DNA from: JAYQKL01 sp965243245
GTDB taxonomy: Bacteria; Pseudomonadota; Alphaproteobacteria; RS24
Length of the DNA: 64,000 nucleotides
Reading direction: 5' to 3'
Assembly (NCBI GenBank): GCA_965243245.1
Contig: OZ251536.1
Location: forward strand, 186,001 to 250,000
Both the position numbers and the translations under genes were made by a program. Below the pieces are notes generated by a model, which was not told the DNA's origin, did no database searches, and saw only the letters and a program-made list of their open reading frames with translations. Shown here piece by piece: positions 50,232-58,318 of the stretch; the stretch's first letter is position 1; every line of letters starts with the position of its first letter.

Positions 50232-51950
50232 ATGAGTAAATTCGATAAATCCAAACTGCCTAGCCGTCATGTGTCTGTTGGGCCGGAGCGTTCCCCGCAC
50301 CGCTCTTATTACTATGCTATGGGCATGACGCAAGCACAAATTAACCAGCCATTTGTTGGCGTGGTGTCTTGTTGGAATGAGGCTGCGCCTTGTAACATTG
50401 CGCTCATGCGTCAGACTCAGGCGGTAAAAGCGGGGGTGAAGGCTGGCGACGGCACGGCGCGTGAATTTTGCACAATCAGCGTGACGGATGGCATTGCGAT
50501 GGGTCATGAGGGCATGAAAAGTTCTTTGATTTCGCGTGATGTGATCACCGATAGTGTGGAATTGACGATGCGTGGGCATTGTTATGATGGGCTGGTTGGT
50601 TTGGCGGGTTGTGATAAGTCTTTGCCGGGGCTGATGATGGCGATGTTACGCCTCAATGTACCAAGTGTGTTTATGTATGGTGGCTCGATTATGCCGGGTG
50701 AATTTAAAGGTAAAGATGTCACGGTGCTCGATGTGTTTGAGGCTGTTGGTCAACATGCTGCGGGCAATATGAAAGATGAAGAATTGCACGCATTAGAGTG
50801 CGTTGCTTGCCCAAGTGCGGGGGCGTGTGGGGGGCAGTTTACGGCTAATACGATGGCTTGTGTATCAGAAGCTATCGGGTTGGCATTGCCAAATTCAGCC
50901 GGTGCGCCGGCGCCTTATTTGAGCCGTGATGAGTATGCGCATGCCTCTGGTGAAGCGGTGATGGAGTTGATTGCAAAAAACCTTCGCCCCCGCGATATTG
51001 TCACGCGCAAGGCTCTTGAAAATGCCGCCACGGTTGTTGCGGCTACGGGGGGGTCAACCAATGGCGGTCTTCATTTGCCTGCGATGGCGCATGAAGCAGG
51101 CATTGATTTTGACTTGCTGGAAGTTACTGAGATTTTCAAAAAAACCCCTTATATTGCCAATCTGAAACCGGGCGGCGATTATGTTGCCAAAGATATGTAT
51201 GAGGCGGGCGGTGTACCAATGTTGCTAAGAACACTTCTTGATGGCGGCTATTTGCATGGTGAGTGCCTCACTGTGACGGGCAAAACATTGGCTGAAAACC
51301 TAGAGGATATTGTTTTCAATCCGGACCAAAAAGTGATTTATTCTGTAACCTCGCCGATCACGCCGACAGGGGGTGTTGTTGGGTTACAAGGCTCATTGGC
51401 ACCTGAGGGCGCAATTGTAAAAGTTGCAGGTATGGAAAAGCAAATTTTTAAAGGCCCCGCCCGTTGCTTTGACTGCGAAGAAGATGCTTTTGCCGCCGTT
51501 AAAAAGGGTGATTATAAAGCTGGTGACGTTATTATTATTCGTTATGAGGGGCCAAAAGGCGGCCCCGGTATGCGCGAAATGCTATCGACAACAGCTACTA
51601 TTTATGGGCAGGGCAAGGGTGATAAAGTGGCCTTGATTACCGATGGTCGCTTTTCGGGTGCGACACGTGGTTTTTGTATTGGTCATGTGGGACCAGAAGC
51701 TGCCGAATGTGGGCCAATTGCTTTGGTTGAGGATGGGGATATTATTTCTATCAATGCTGAGATAGGGACGCTTGATTTAAATGTTTCAAAAGATACGCTA
51801 GCGGCGCGCCGTGCTCAATGGCAACCACGCGATAATGGTTTTACGTCGGGGACGCTTTGGAAATATGTGCAGACAGTTGGCGCGGCCCGAAAAGGCGCGG
51901 TCACGCATCCGGGCGGTGCAAAAGAAACCAAACAATTCGCTGATATATAG
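50232..51950 (+). CDS. ilvD: Dihydroxy-acid dehydratase
   Basis: A 572-residue Fe-S dehydratase of valine, leucine and isoleucine synthesis. Cluster cysteines are visible in LAGCDKSLPGLMMA and CPSAGACGGQFTANTMAC. Further blocks are VAATGGSTNGGLHLPAMA and GRFSGATRGFCIGHVGPEA. Start ATG 50232 after AATAAGGAATAAT. It follows valS by 31 bases and ends before a clear terminator. Confidence 0.96.
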   Translation: MSKFDKSKLPSRHVSVGPERSPHRSYYYAMGMTQAQINQPFVGVVSCWNEAAPCNIALMRQTQAVKAGVKAGDGTAREFCTISVTDGIAMGHEGMKSSLISRDVITDSVELTMRGHCYDGLVGLAGCDKSLPGLMMAMLRLNVPSVFMYGGSIMPGEFKGKDVTVLDVFEAVGQHAAGNMKDEELHALECVACPSAGACGGQFTANTMACVSEAIGLALPNSAGAPAPYLSRDEYAHASGEAVMELIAKNLRPRDIVTRKALENAATVVAATGGSTNGGLHLPAMAHEAGIDFDLLEVTEIFKKTPYIANLKPGGDYVAKDMYEAGGVPMLLRTLLDGGYLHGECLTVTGKTLAENLEDIVFNPDQKVIYSVTSPITPTGGVVGLQGSLAPEGAIVKVAGMEKQIFKGPARCFDCEEDAFAAVKKGDYKAGDVIIIRYEGPKGGPGMREMLSTTATIYGQGKGDKVALITDGRFSGATRGFCIGHVGPEAAECGPIALVEDGDIISINAEIGTLDLNVSKDTLAARRAQWQPRDNGFTSGTLWKYVQTVGAARKGAVTHPGGAKETKQFADI

Positions 51951-51976
51951 GCGAAAAGCGCAAGGTTGCTTGAGAA

Positions 51977-52010
51977 AGTCCCGTTTCTTTAATGGCGAAA
52001 CAGGGCTTTT
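51977..52010 (+). terminator. Rho-independent terminator after ilvD
   Basis: AGTCCCGTTTC pairs with GAAACAGGGCT (10 of 11 pairs, one G-T and one mismatch) around a TTTAATGGC loop, followed by TTTT. It lies 27 bases after the stop and faces the doc gene's 3' end. Confidence 0.75.
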
Positions 52011-52021
52011 ATTGGCTAATC

Positions 52022-52408
52022 TTATAGTTTTTTAGTGTTAGCAAGAAGCCAATCAGTAAGGACGGTTTCACTCAACGCGCCCGCCGCGAGTTTAAAAATA
52101 GTGACGACAACATCGACTTCGGACGCAGTTAATGCGATTTTGTTTATTCTTAAAAAACTCGCCATGACGACAAACCCTGTGCGCTTATTGCCATCAATAA
52201 AGGGATGATTTTTAATAATACCAAAAGCATAAGCTGCTGCTAGCGCATATAAATTTGCTGCTTCATAAGCGTATAACTGTTGCGGGCGTGCCAGTGCTGA
52301 CTCCAGCAAACCTTTATCGCGCAAACCATCACGCCCGCCAGAAGTTATTATTTGTGCTGTGTGAAAAGCCCGTGCTTGCTCAAGTGTAACCCATTTTGGT
52401 GGGTTCAC
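52022..52408 (-). CDS. doc: Doc-type toxin (death-on-curing, Fic family)
   Basis: A 128-residue Fic-fold toxin. The motif HPFIDGNKRTG is at residues 68-78 with His68. GLRDKGLLESALARPQQ near the N-terminus is typical of Doc. Known Doc proteins phosphorylate elongation factor Tu and stop translation. The GTG start overlaps the antitoxin stop (GTGA), the coupling expected of a toxin-antitoxin operon. The pair sits between ilvD and the queuosine genes. Confidence 0.88.
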   Translation of the reverse strand: MNPPKWVTLEQARAFHTAQIITSGGRDGLRDKGLLESALARPQQLYAYEAANLYALAAAYAFGIIKNHPFIDGNKRTGFVVMASFLRINKIALTASEVDVVVTIFKLAAGALSETVLTDWLLANTKKL

Positions 52409-52629
52409 TTTGCGAGTTCGCGCAAGGCATTAGGATATTGTTGCATCACCTCACGCGCCGCATCCATAGCTTCGTCAAACGCGGCGTTTTGAGGGCGCAA
52501 GACAATGCCATCAGGCGTATCTGTGATACTCAATGTATCACCCGTGCCAACCCCTAAATGTGCCAATTTTTCTTTCGGCAAAATGACGCCAACAGAATTA
52601 CCAATTTGTCTCAATTTCAAGTGTTGCAT
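52405..52629 (-). CDS. AbrB/MazE-type antitoxin of the Doc pair
   Basis: A 74-residue protein with a swapped-hairpin DNA-binding N-terminus (LKLRQIGNSVGVILPKEKL) and a C-terminal helix (AMDAAREVMQQYPNALREL) that would neutralise the toxin. The ATG at 52629 is chosen because the SpoVT/AbrB fold starts there; the open frame extends 23 codons further through the promoter region. It likely represses its own operon through the palindrome at 52669. Confidence 0.85.
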   Translation of the reverse strand: MQHLKLRQIGNSVGVILPKEKLAHLGVGTGDTLSITDTPDGIVLRPQNAAFDEAMDAAREVMQQYPNALRELAK

Positions 52630-52668
52630 ATCAGCGCCCCTTTTCAGCTGTTTGCCTAAACGAGTGAT

Positions 52669-52698
52669 GTTATAACATATATTATAACGTATTGTCAA
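52669..52698 (-). promoter_or_regulatory. Promoter and palindromic operator of the doc operon
   Basis: Reverse strand: TTGACA (52698-52693), an 18-base spacer and TATAAC (52674-52669). The -10 and spacer lie within the inverted repeat GTTATAA-N6-TTATAAC (52669-52688). The arrangement suits autorepression by the AbrB-type antitoxin. Confidence 0.6.
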
Positions 52699-52771
52699 TT
52701 AGCAAAATAAAAGAGGCTTCATGCCTTTAGCCACCAGCCTCATATTGAGGGTGAGGGGGCTTGCGATGCTT

Positions 52772-52855
52772 TTAGATACCGGGAATGAACGGGACGTCCA
52801 CGCTACAACCCACAATAGCGAGACTTATTAAAATGGGGAAAAATATTTTCTTCAT
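52772..52855 (-). CDS. 27-residue lipoprotein
   Basis: A very short frame: signal sequence MKKIFFPILISLAIVGC with a lipobox (AIVGC), then only SVDVPFIPGI. GGAG lies nine bases before the ATG at 52855. After processing, the mature lipopeptide would have 11 residues. It stands alone in a 330-base stretch between the antitoxin and queF. No other feature was found in that stretch apart from the doc promoter. Confidence 0.55.
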   Translation of the reverse strand: MKKIFFPILISLAIVGCSVDVPFIPGI

Positions 52856-52961
52856 AACGCCAACTCCAATATTGCAAAAACTAGCCCCTCCAAGATTGAC
52901 GCTTATAGTGCTTCGTCTTTAATGACAAGCTGTATTAGGGCAACAAGGTTTCGTTATGATG

Positions 52962-53423
52962 TTAGCGTCCGCGATAAGCGGGTACGCCTTGGTCGGGAAT
53001 AAATAAATCCTTTGGTGGTTTTCCAGTTTGCCAGAAAACATCGATTGGAATGCCGCCGCGCGGATACCAATAACCGCCAATGCGCAACCAACGAGGTTGC
53101 ATAGCTTTGAGCAAACGCTTGGCGATGGTAAGCGTGCAATCTTCATGAAAGGCAGCGTGGTTGCGAAAGCTACCCATGAACATTTTGAAGCTTTTGCTTT
53201 CAACCAAATGCTGGTTAGGGATATAGTCCACAATGATATGCGCGAAATCTGGTTGTCCCGTCACGGGGCAGATGGAGGTAAACTCTGGCACATCAAAACG
53301 AGCAACATAGTCAATATCTGAATGGGGATTAGGCACGGTATCTAATATTGCCTCTTCTGGTGAGGCGGGCAGGGCCACGGTTTTACCAAGCTGAGGGGTT
53401 GTGTTGCTTTTGTTACTTACCAT
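52962..53423 (-). CDS. queF: NADPH-dependent 7-cyano-7-deazaguanine reductase
   Basis: A 153-residue unimodular QueF reducing preQ0 to preQ1 for queuosine. The covalent-catalysis cysteine is Cys52 in FTSICPVTGQPDFAH, and the QueF motif ESKSFK is at 75-80. NHAAFHEDC is also conserved. The ATG at 53423 is chosen over an open upstream frame that runs through queD; it overlaps the queD 3' end by 11 bases. Last gene of the queCEDF operon. Confidence 0.94.
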   Translation of the reverse strand: MVSNKSNTTPQLGKTVALPASPEEAILDTVPNPHSDIDYVARFDVPEFTSICPVTGQPDFAHIIVDYIPNQHLVESKSFKMFMGSFRNHAAFHEDCTLTIAKRLLKAMQPRWLRIGGYWYPRGGIPIDVFWQTGKPPKDLFIPDQGVPAYRGR

Positions 53424-53784
53424 GATGTGAGCCCTTATAAAGACAAGATTGACCCAAACTATCACGAAAAACTTCAATCGCATGCAAATTTGCCAAATCA
53501 GTTTGCAAATTATCCCATAGCCATAAGCATATATTTTCAAGCGTTGGGTTTTGTAATCCGTCAATCTCGTTCAGCATATGATGGTCCAATTGCAGGCGCA
53601 CCGCTTCAAGCATTTGCCCCAAAATAGCCAGATCAAAAATCTGTCCTGTTGCTTTGGCAGGTTGCCCCTCAAGAGTGACCCGCACCCGAAAACTATGCCC
53701 ATGAATACGGCTGTTCGGATGAGCTGACTCGTAGCTCGGTAAGCTGTGAGCCGCATCAAAATGAAATTCACGCGCTAAATGCAT
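53413..53784 (-). CDS. queD: 6-carboxytetrahydropterin synthase-like protein lacking the usual catalytic cysteine
   Basis: A 123-residue protein of the QueD/PTPS family. Zinc-ligand histidines are His13 (FDAAHSLP), His28 and His30 (RIHGHSF). In typical QueD a cysteine sits four residues before the HGH; here that position is Asn24 (HPNSRIHGH), and no cysteine lies nearby. LDHHMLNEIDGLQNPTLENI supplies the other conserved half. By context it acts in preQ0 synthesis between QueE and QueF. Confidence 0.87.
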   Translation of the reverse strand: MHLAREFHFDAAHSLPSYESAHPNSRIHGHSFRVRVTLEGQPAKATGQIFDLAILGQMLEAVRLQLDHHMLNEIDGLQNPTLENICLWLWDNLQTDLANLHAIEVFRDSLGQSCLYKGSHHGK

Positions 53785-53832
53785 GTCAAATAAACCTCTT
53801 GCAAGGCTATATGCCTTATCAAGGGCGTAAGG

Positions 53833-54480
53833 TCAATCGAGACCTAAAAATTTATGCGTCTGTAAGCTTAAGCGCCATTGTGGGTTTTGCAGGCAATAAG
53901 CGATACTGGCCTGAACATTATGCGCCATTTCGGCATCATCTGCGACAGCCATGGGTTGCAGATAAAAATGCTCAAAATCCAATTGAGTAAACTGCTCTGG
54001 TGATAATGTGTCTTGGGGATAAACGAGTTTAAGTTCATGCCCTCGTCTTTGCACAAGCTCACCTGATGGTTTTGGGCTGACACAGATCCAATCTAACGCT
54101 GCGGGGGCAGGAAGCGTTCCGTTTGTTTCAACAGCGACTTCAAATCCGTGAGCTTTAACGGCTTTGATCAGTTGAACATCAAGCTGTAGCAATGGCTCGC
54201 CGCCGGTGAATACAAGATAGGCATCTGCCATGGCGTCAGGGGTTGGCCAGAAGGCGGCGAGGGTGGCGGCAAGTTCTTGTGCAGAGGTGAATTTGCCACC
54301 ATTTTGTCCATTTGTGCCGACAAAATCAGTGTCACAAAAAGTGCATTGCGCTGAGGCGCGATGTTTTTCTAGTCCAGACCAAAGATTACAACCCGCAAAG
54401 CGGCAAAATACAGCCGGTCGTCCAGCTTGAGCGCCTTCACCTTGTAATGTAAAAAAAATCTCTTTCACCGAATATGTCAT
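53833..54480 (-). CDS. queE: 7-carboxy-7-deazaguanine synthase
   Basis: A 215-residue radical-SAM enzyme contracting 6-carboxytetrahydropterin. The cluster motif is the expanded form CRFAGCNLWSG...CTFCDTDF, with a 14-residue insert typical of the QueE clade. TLQGEGAQAGRPAVF at the start and FTGGEPLLQ bind substrate and SAM. The ATG at 54480 overlaps the queC stop (ATGA). Confidence 0.94.
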   Translation of the reverse strand: MTYSVKEIFFTLQGEGAQAGRPAVFCRFAGCNLWSGLEKHRASAQCTFCDTDFVGTNGQNGGKFTSAQELAATLAAFWPTPDAMADAYLVFTGGEPLLQLDVQLIKAVKAHGFEVAVETNGTLPAPAALDWICVSPKPSGELVQRRGHELKLVYPQDTLSPEQFTQLDFEHFYLQPMAVADDAEMAHNVQASIAYCLQNPQWRLSLQTHKFLGLD

Positions 54481-55184
54481 GATGCTTTCCAATTTTCGTA
54501 ACCTTTGGCCCGCAAATCGCAAGCCGGACAGGCATTACAACCATAGCCCCATTCATGGCGTTGAGACCGATCACCACGATAGCAACTATGGCTATGTTCG
54601 ATAATAATATTAACCAGAGCCTCGCCGCCAATTTCATGCGTCATTTTCCAGCTTTGCGCCTTGTCAAGATACATCAGCGGCGTTTCGATACTCATTTTGC
54701 TCTCCATACCTAAATTAATAGCTGTTTCAAGCTTGTTAAGTGTTTCGCGGCGACAATCAGGATAGCCAGAAAAATCTGTCTCGCACATGCCGCCAACCAG
54801 AACAGTTAGCCCGCGCCGATAAGCCAGTGCGCCAGCATAAGTAAAAAAAAGAAGATTACGCCCCGGTACAAATGTTGATGGCAAACCGTTTTCCATCATT
54901 TCAATTTCGCGCACCCCGGTTAGAGCCGTGCCGCCAATCTCAAAGAGGGCGGGGAGTGATAATATATGGTCATCGCCAAACCGGCTCGGCCAGTCTTTAT
55001 TTAACTTTAATATCGCTTTTTGAATAACCTCACGGCATGTCAATTCAACCTTATGGGTTTGCCCATAGTCAAATCCGATTGTTTCGACGCGCTTATATTT
55101 CGACAAAGCATAGGCAAGACACAGGCTGGAATCCTGTCCACCCGAAAAAAGAACCAAGGCATTTTGATTTCTAAGCGCGCTCAT
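54477..55184 (-). CDS. queC: 7-cyano-7-deazaguanine synthase
   Basis: A 235-residue ATP-dependent enzyme making preQ0 from the carboxylate. The PP-loop is VLFSGGQDSSLCLAYAL. Zinc cysteines are in SCYRG and GYGCNACPACDLRAKGY. It is first in the queC-queE-queD-queF operon, which overlaps at two junctions and supplies the preQ1 base of queuosine tRNA. Confidence 0.95.
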   Translation of the reverse strand: MSALRNQNALVLFSGGQDSSLCLAYALSKYKRVETIGFDYGQTHKVELTCREVIQKAILKLNKDWPSRFGDDHILSLPALFEIGGTALTGVREIEMMENGLPSTFVPGRNLLFFTYAGALAYRRGLTVLVGGMCETDFSGYPDCRRETLNKLETAINLGMESKMSIETPLMYLDKAQSWKMTHEIGGEALVNIIIEHSHSCYRGDRSQRHEWGYGCNACPACDLRAKGYENWKAS

Positions 55185-55304
55185 ATGCGCAATTGAGCTA
55201 AACTAGAGGTAAAGGTCAATAAAAAGCGGGCAAAAAGTTTCAAAAATTTGATTGTCCGTGATTTTTGAGGTAAACCGCACTCATAAGAATTTTATGAGGA
55301 GCAT

Positions 55305-56600
55305 ATGACAGCCATTTTGGATATTATCGCCCGTGAGATTATTGACAGTCGTGGTCATCCGACTGTTGAGGTTGATGTGTTGCTTGAAGATGGTGGATTT
55401 GGTCGCGCGAGCGTTCCTTCGGGTGCTTCAACGGGTGCTTATGAAGCTATGGAGCTTCGTGATGGCGGCGCACGTTTCAAGGGTAAAGGTGTGACTAAGG
55501 CTGTTGAGGCGGTGAACTTTGAGATTTTTTCAGCCCTTAGCGGCATGGATGCCCGCGAGCAATTACATATAGATAAAACCTTGCGTGAGCTGGATGGGAC
55601 ACCAAACAAGGCGCGTCTTGGGGCTAATGCCATTCTTGGTGTTTCTATGGCGGTTGCCAAGGCGGCGGCGAATAGCCAAGACCTTCCCTTATGGCGTTAT
55701 ATTGGCGGCGTGCATGCCCGTGTCTTGCCTGTGCCTATGATGAATATTTTAAATGGCGGCGCACATGCTGATAACTCAATTGATCTGCAAGAATTTATGA
55801 TTCAGCCCGTTTCTGCCACATCCTTCAAAGATGGCGTGCGCATCGGGGCAGAGATTTTCCATACATTGAAAGATTTACTCGCAGCTGACGGGTTTTCAAC
55901 TTCTGTCGGCGATGAAGGCGGTTTTGCGCCTAATTTAGCCTCGACAAGCGCGGCACTGGATTATCTAATGAAGGCTATAGAAAAAGCGGGTTACAGACCG
56001 GGCGAGGATATTACGTTGGCACTTGATGCGGCGGCAACAGAATTTTGCCAAAAAGGTGAAAAGAGCCAAAAGAATAAATATAATCTTGTCGGCGAGGGCA
56101 AACTGCTTAACGCTGACGAGATGGTTGCCTATTACGTTGAGCTTGTTGATAAGTATCCTATTGTCTCTATTGAAGATGGCATGGATGAGGATGACTGGGA
56201 TGGCTGGAAAGCCTTGACAGAGTGCCTTGGTGATAAAGTCCAGCTTGTCGGGGATGATTTGTTTGTCACCAATTCTTTGCGTTTGGCACAGGGCATTGAA
56301 AAAAATATTGCCAATGCTATTTTAGTTAAGGTTAACCAGATAGGTACATTAAGTGAGACGCTGGATGCTGTTGAAATGGCACAGCGTGCGTCTTATGGCA
56401 CTGTGATGTCGCACCGCTCAGGTGAAACCGAGGATACACTAATTGCAGATTTGGCTGTGGCGACGAATTGCGGGCAGATTAAAACGGGTTCGTTGGCGCG
56501 TTCTGACCGTTTAGCAAAATATAATCAATTGATCCGAATTGAAGAAGAATTAAGTGACCAAGCGGTGTATGCTGGACGCCAAGCGATTAAGGCGCGTTAG
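55305..56600 (+). CDS. eno: Enolase
   Basis: A 431-residue glycolytic enzyme. GRASVPSGASTGAYEAMEL at the N-terminus, VGDEGGFAPN, SIEDGMDEDDWDGW with metal-binding acids, VGDDLFVTN and the loop SHRSGETEDT are all intact. A GAGGAGCAT segment precedes the ATG. In relatives eno is followed directly by ftsB; here 1.27 kb with two extra genes intervenes. Confidence 0.97.
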   Translation: MTAILDIIAREIIDSRGHPTVEVDVLLEDGGFGRASVPSGASTGAYEAMELRDGGARFKGKGVTKAVEAVNFEIFSALSGMDAREQLHIDKTLRELDGTPNKARLGANAILGVSMAVAKAAANSQDLPLWRYIGGVHARVLPVPMMNILNGGAHADNSIDLQEFMIQPVSATSFKDGVRIGAEIFHTLKDLLAADGFSTSVGDEGGFAPNLASTSAALDYLMKAIEKAGYRPGEDITLALDAAATEFCQKGEKSQKNKYNLVGEGKLLNADEMVAYYVELVDKYPIVSIEDGMDEDDWDGWKALTECLGDKVQLVGDDLFVTNSLRLAQGIEKNIANAILVKVNQIGTLSETLDAVEMAQRASYGTVMSHRSGETEDTLIADLAVATNCGQIKTGSLARSDRLAKYNQLIRIEEELSDQAVYAGRQAIKAR

Positions 56601-56686
56601 TTTATTTGCCGCCAGCGTTTCATCTGGGAACATACGCATAAATCCCAAGACGTTTATGCTTTCGCTTTGATTTTGCACTGTTGTTC

Positions 56687-56715
56687 TTGACATTTGCCCT
56701 TGCCCTTACTATTTG
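56687..56715 (+). promoter_or_regulatory. Candidate promoter for the Panacea pair
   Basis: TTGACA (56687-56692), a 17-base spacer and TATTTG (56710-56715). The rest of the 290-base gap after eno shows no gene. Confidence 0.3.
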
Positions 56716-56890
56716 TTATCATATTGCCAAATCAGATGGAGTGGTCGGGACTTAAGCCAACTGGTATGAATATCAACTTCGGTAAAGTTTTCATTTTCAT
56801 TTTTGATTTAATAATACTATTCTAGTCAAGATTATTTAACTTGCCAACCTGTTATAAATCAATTTACCAAAGAGGAGGAGATACAATCTG

Positions 56891-57343
56891 ATGCACGTTG
56901 CAATTAAAGTCGCCAATCATCTTGTTAAAATGGCCAATGATGCTGGACAAACAGATATGACGCCTTTGAAGTTGATGAAAACTACTTACATTGCTCATGG
57001 CTGGATGCTAGGGTTATATGGTGATCCTCTTGTTTCAGAAGATGTAGAGGCTTGGCAATATGGTCCTGTTATTCCTGAAATGTATAGGGAAACCTCAACG
57101 TTTCAGCGAAAACATATTACCAGTTTACCCAATGAATATGTCGTTGAGTTAACAGAGCAAGAGATGTCAATTGTTAAACAAACCTTTGAAGGATATTCAA
57201 ATTACACAGCTGGTCAACTAGTTGCGCTTACACATAAAAAAGGCACTCCTTGGCATTTAATCACAGAGGGTAAACACTATGGGGCTGGCGTGGTTATTCC
57301 AAATGGGATAATTCGGGATTATTACCAAAAGTTGCCCTCTTAG
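56891..57343 (+). CDS. Panacea-domain (DUF4065, SocA-like) protein, probable antitoxin
   Basis: A 150-residue protein with the full DUF4065 pattern: VANHLVKMANDAGQTDMTPL, LMKTTYIAHGWMLGLYGDPL-like text, then VEAWQYGPVIPEMYRE and GTPWHLITEGKHYGAG. DUF4065 (Panacea) proteins are known antitoxins that neutralise many unrelated toxins, including small membrane-active ones; SocA is a proteolysis adaptor antitoxin. A strong GAGGAGGAG lies upstream. The next gene starts 10 bases later. Composition and position between eno and ftsB suggest horizontal arrival. Confidence 0.85.
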   Translation: MHVAIKVANHLVKMANDAGQTDMTPLKLMKTTYIAHGWMLGLYGDPLVSEDVEAWQYGPVIPEMYRETSTFQRKHITSLPNEYVVELTEQEMSIVKQTFEGYSNYTAGQLVALTHKKGTPWHLITEGKHYGAGVVIPNGIIRDYYQKLPS

Positions 57344-57353
57344 AGTTTAATTC

Positions 57354-57731
57354 ATGAATACATCTGAAACGCCGTTGGGGAAGATCACGCCAGAGAGTCC
57401 TCCCGAAGAAAATAGCACTCAAGAAAAAGATAAAGCTGCTGAGGAAAAACAAGCTGAAGAACTCACTAGCAATTATCACAAGACATCAATGATTGGCGAG
57501 AATATCACTCGCAATATAATGGTAGCAACCGCATGGTTAGGCACTGGGTTTGTATATGTTTGTGTGCTGCTGATGGTACTTTTATTGGGGTGCTACGCAT
57601 GGAACATAGCACAAGATACCACTAAGCTGGAAATATTTTTCATCAATGTTTGGGATACTATATCAAAGGCCGCAATCGGAGCTAACGTAGCTTTAGTACT
57701 GTACTTTCTCCAGCGCAGGGGCAAAGATTAA
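57354..57731 (+). CDS. Two-transmembrane-segment protein paired with the Panacea gene, candidate toxin
   Basis: A 125-residue protein of no recognised family. Residues 1-45 are charged and proline/glutamate-rich (PPEENSTQEKDKAAEEKQAE). Two hydrophobic segments follow: about 57-82 (MVATAWLGTGFVYVCVLLM) and 103-118 (AAIGANVALVLYFLQ), ending with the basic RRGKD. In Panacea operons the adjacent gene is usually the toxin. A membrane-damaging role is therefore suggested by context, not by sequence homology. Confidence 0.55.
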   Translation: MNTSETPLGKITPESPPEENSTQEKDKAAEEKQAEELTSNYHKTSMIGENITRNIMVATAWLGTGFVYVCVLLMVLLLGCYAWNIAQDTTKLEIFFINVWDTISKAAIGANVALVLYFLQRRGKD

Positions 57732-57841
57732 TCCTAAATTGGATTGGCTAGCATTGTATATAATTCCCTCTTAAAGGCATTGATTCTTTAAGGGACTCTT
57801 AAGGATTTTTAAAAAACGCATCACTTTTTAGTTGACGCCAT

Positions 57842-57858
57842 GAATCACTTTGTGATTC
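57842..57858 (+). terminator. Hairpin after the Panacea pair
   Basis: GAATCAC-TTT-GTGATTC, a perfect 7-bp stem followed by TTTAG, 10 bases before ftsB. It may end the upstream transcript or act in the ftsB leader. Confidence 0.35.
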
Positions 57859-57867
57859 TTTAGCAAC

Positions 57868-58221
57868 ATGATTGATTTTATGCCACCCTCGCGCACATCC
57901 GCGCTGACATCACGCCGCATTGGGCAAAACCCTGTGGCTTTGCGGCAACTGATTTTGCCATCTGTGCTTTTGCTTTGTGTAATTTTGCTGAGTTTCCATG
58001 CCATTACAGGCGAACGCGGTTATCTGGCTTTGTTTGATTTATCGGCGCAAACCAAAAAAGAACATGAAACTTTAGCTACGCTTAAATTTGAAAATGAAAA
58101 ATTATTGCGCAATATCAAACTTCTGTCAGGTGATACTCTTGACAAGGATTTTCTTGATGAACGCGTGCGCGAAGTTCTTGGTTTTGCCTATCAAGATGAA
58201 ACAGTTTTAATTTTACGTTAA
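57868..58221 (+). CDS. ftsB: Septum formation initiator FtsB/DivIC family protein
   Basis: A 117-residue single-span division protein. A basic N-terminus is followed by the membrane helix LPSVLLLCVILLSFHAITG. The coiled coil that binds FtsL comes next (HETLATLKFENEKLLRNIKL), and then DFLDERVREVLGFAYQDE. GERGYLALFDL is typical of the alphaproteobacterial form that follows eno. Start at 57868; an in-frame ATG at 57880 is possible. Confidence 0.87.
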   Translation: MIDFMPPSRTSALTSRRIGQNPVALRQLILPSVLLLCVILLSFHAITGERGYLALFDLSAQTKKEHETLATLKFENEKLLRNIKLLSGDTLDKDFLDERVREVLGFAYQDETVLILR

Positions 58222-58259
58222 ATTCATCTACGCGTTAGCCTTATTTTGAGTTATATTAT

Positions 58260-58311
58260 CTTCTCATAAGGACTTCTCGTAAGGCCTTCTCGTAAGGCCT
58301 TCTCGTAAGGA
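58260..58311. repeat. 13-bp tandem repeat, four copies, upstream of lipA
   Basis: Units CTTCTCATAAGGA, CTTCTCGTAAGGC (twice) and CTTCTCGTAAGGA. Each contains AAGG, and the last forms part of the GGAAAG ribosome-binding site of lipA at 58319. Confidence 0.9.
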
Positions 58312-58318
58312 AAGTGTT

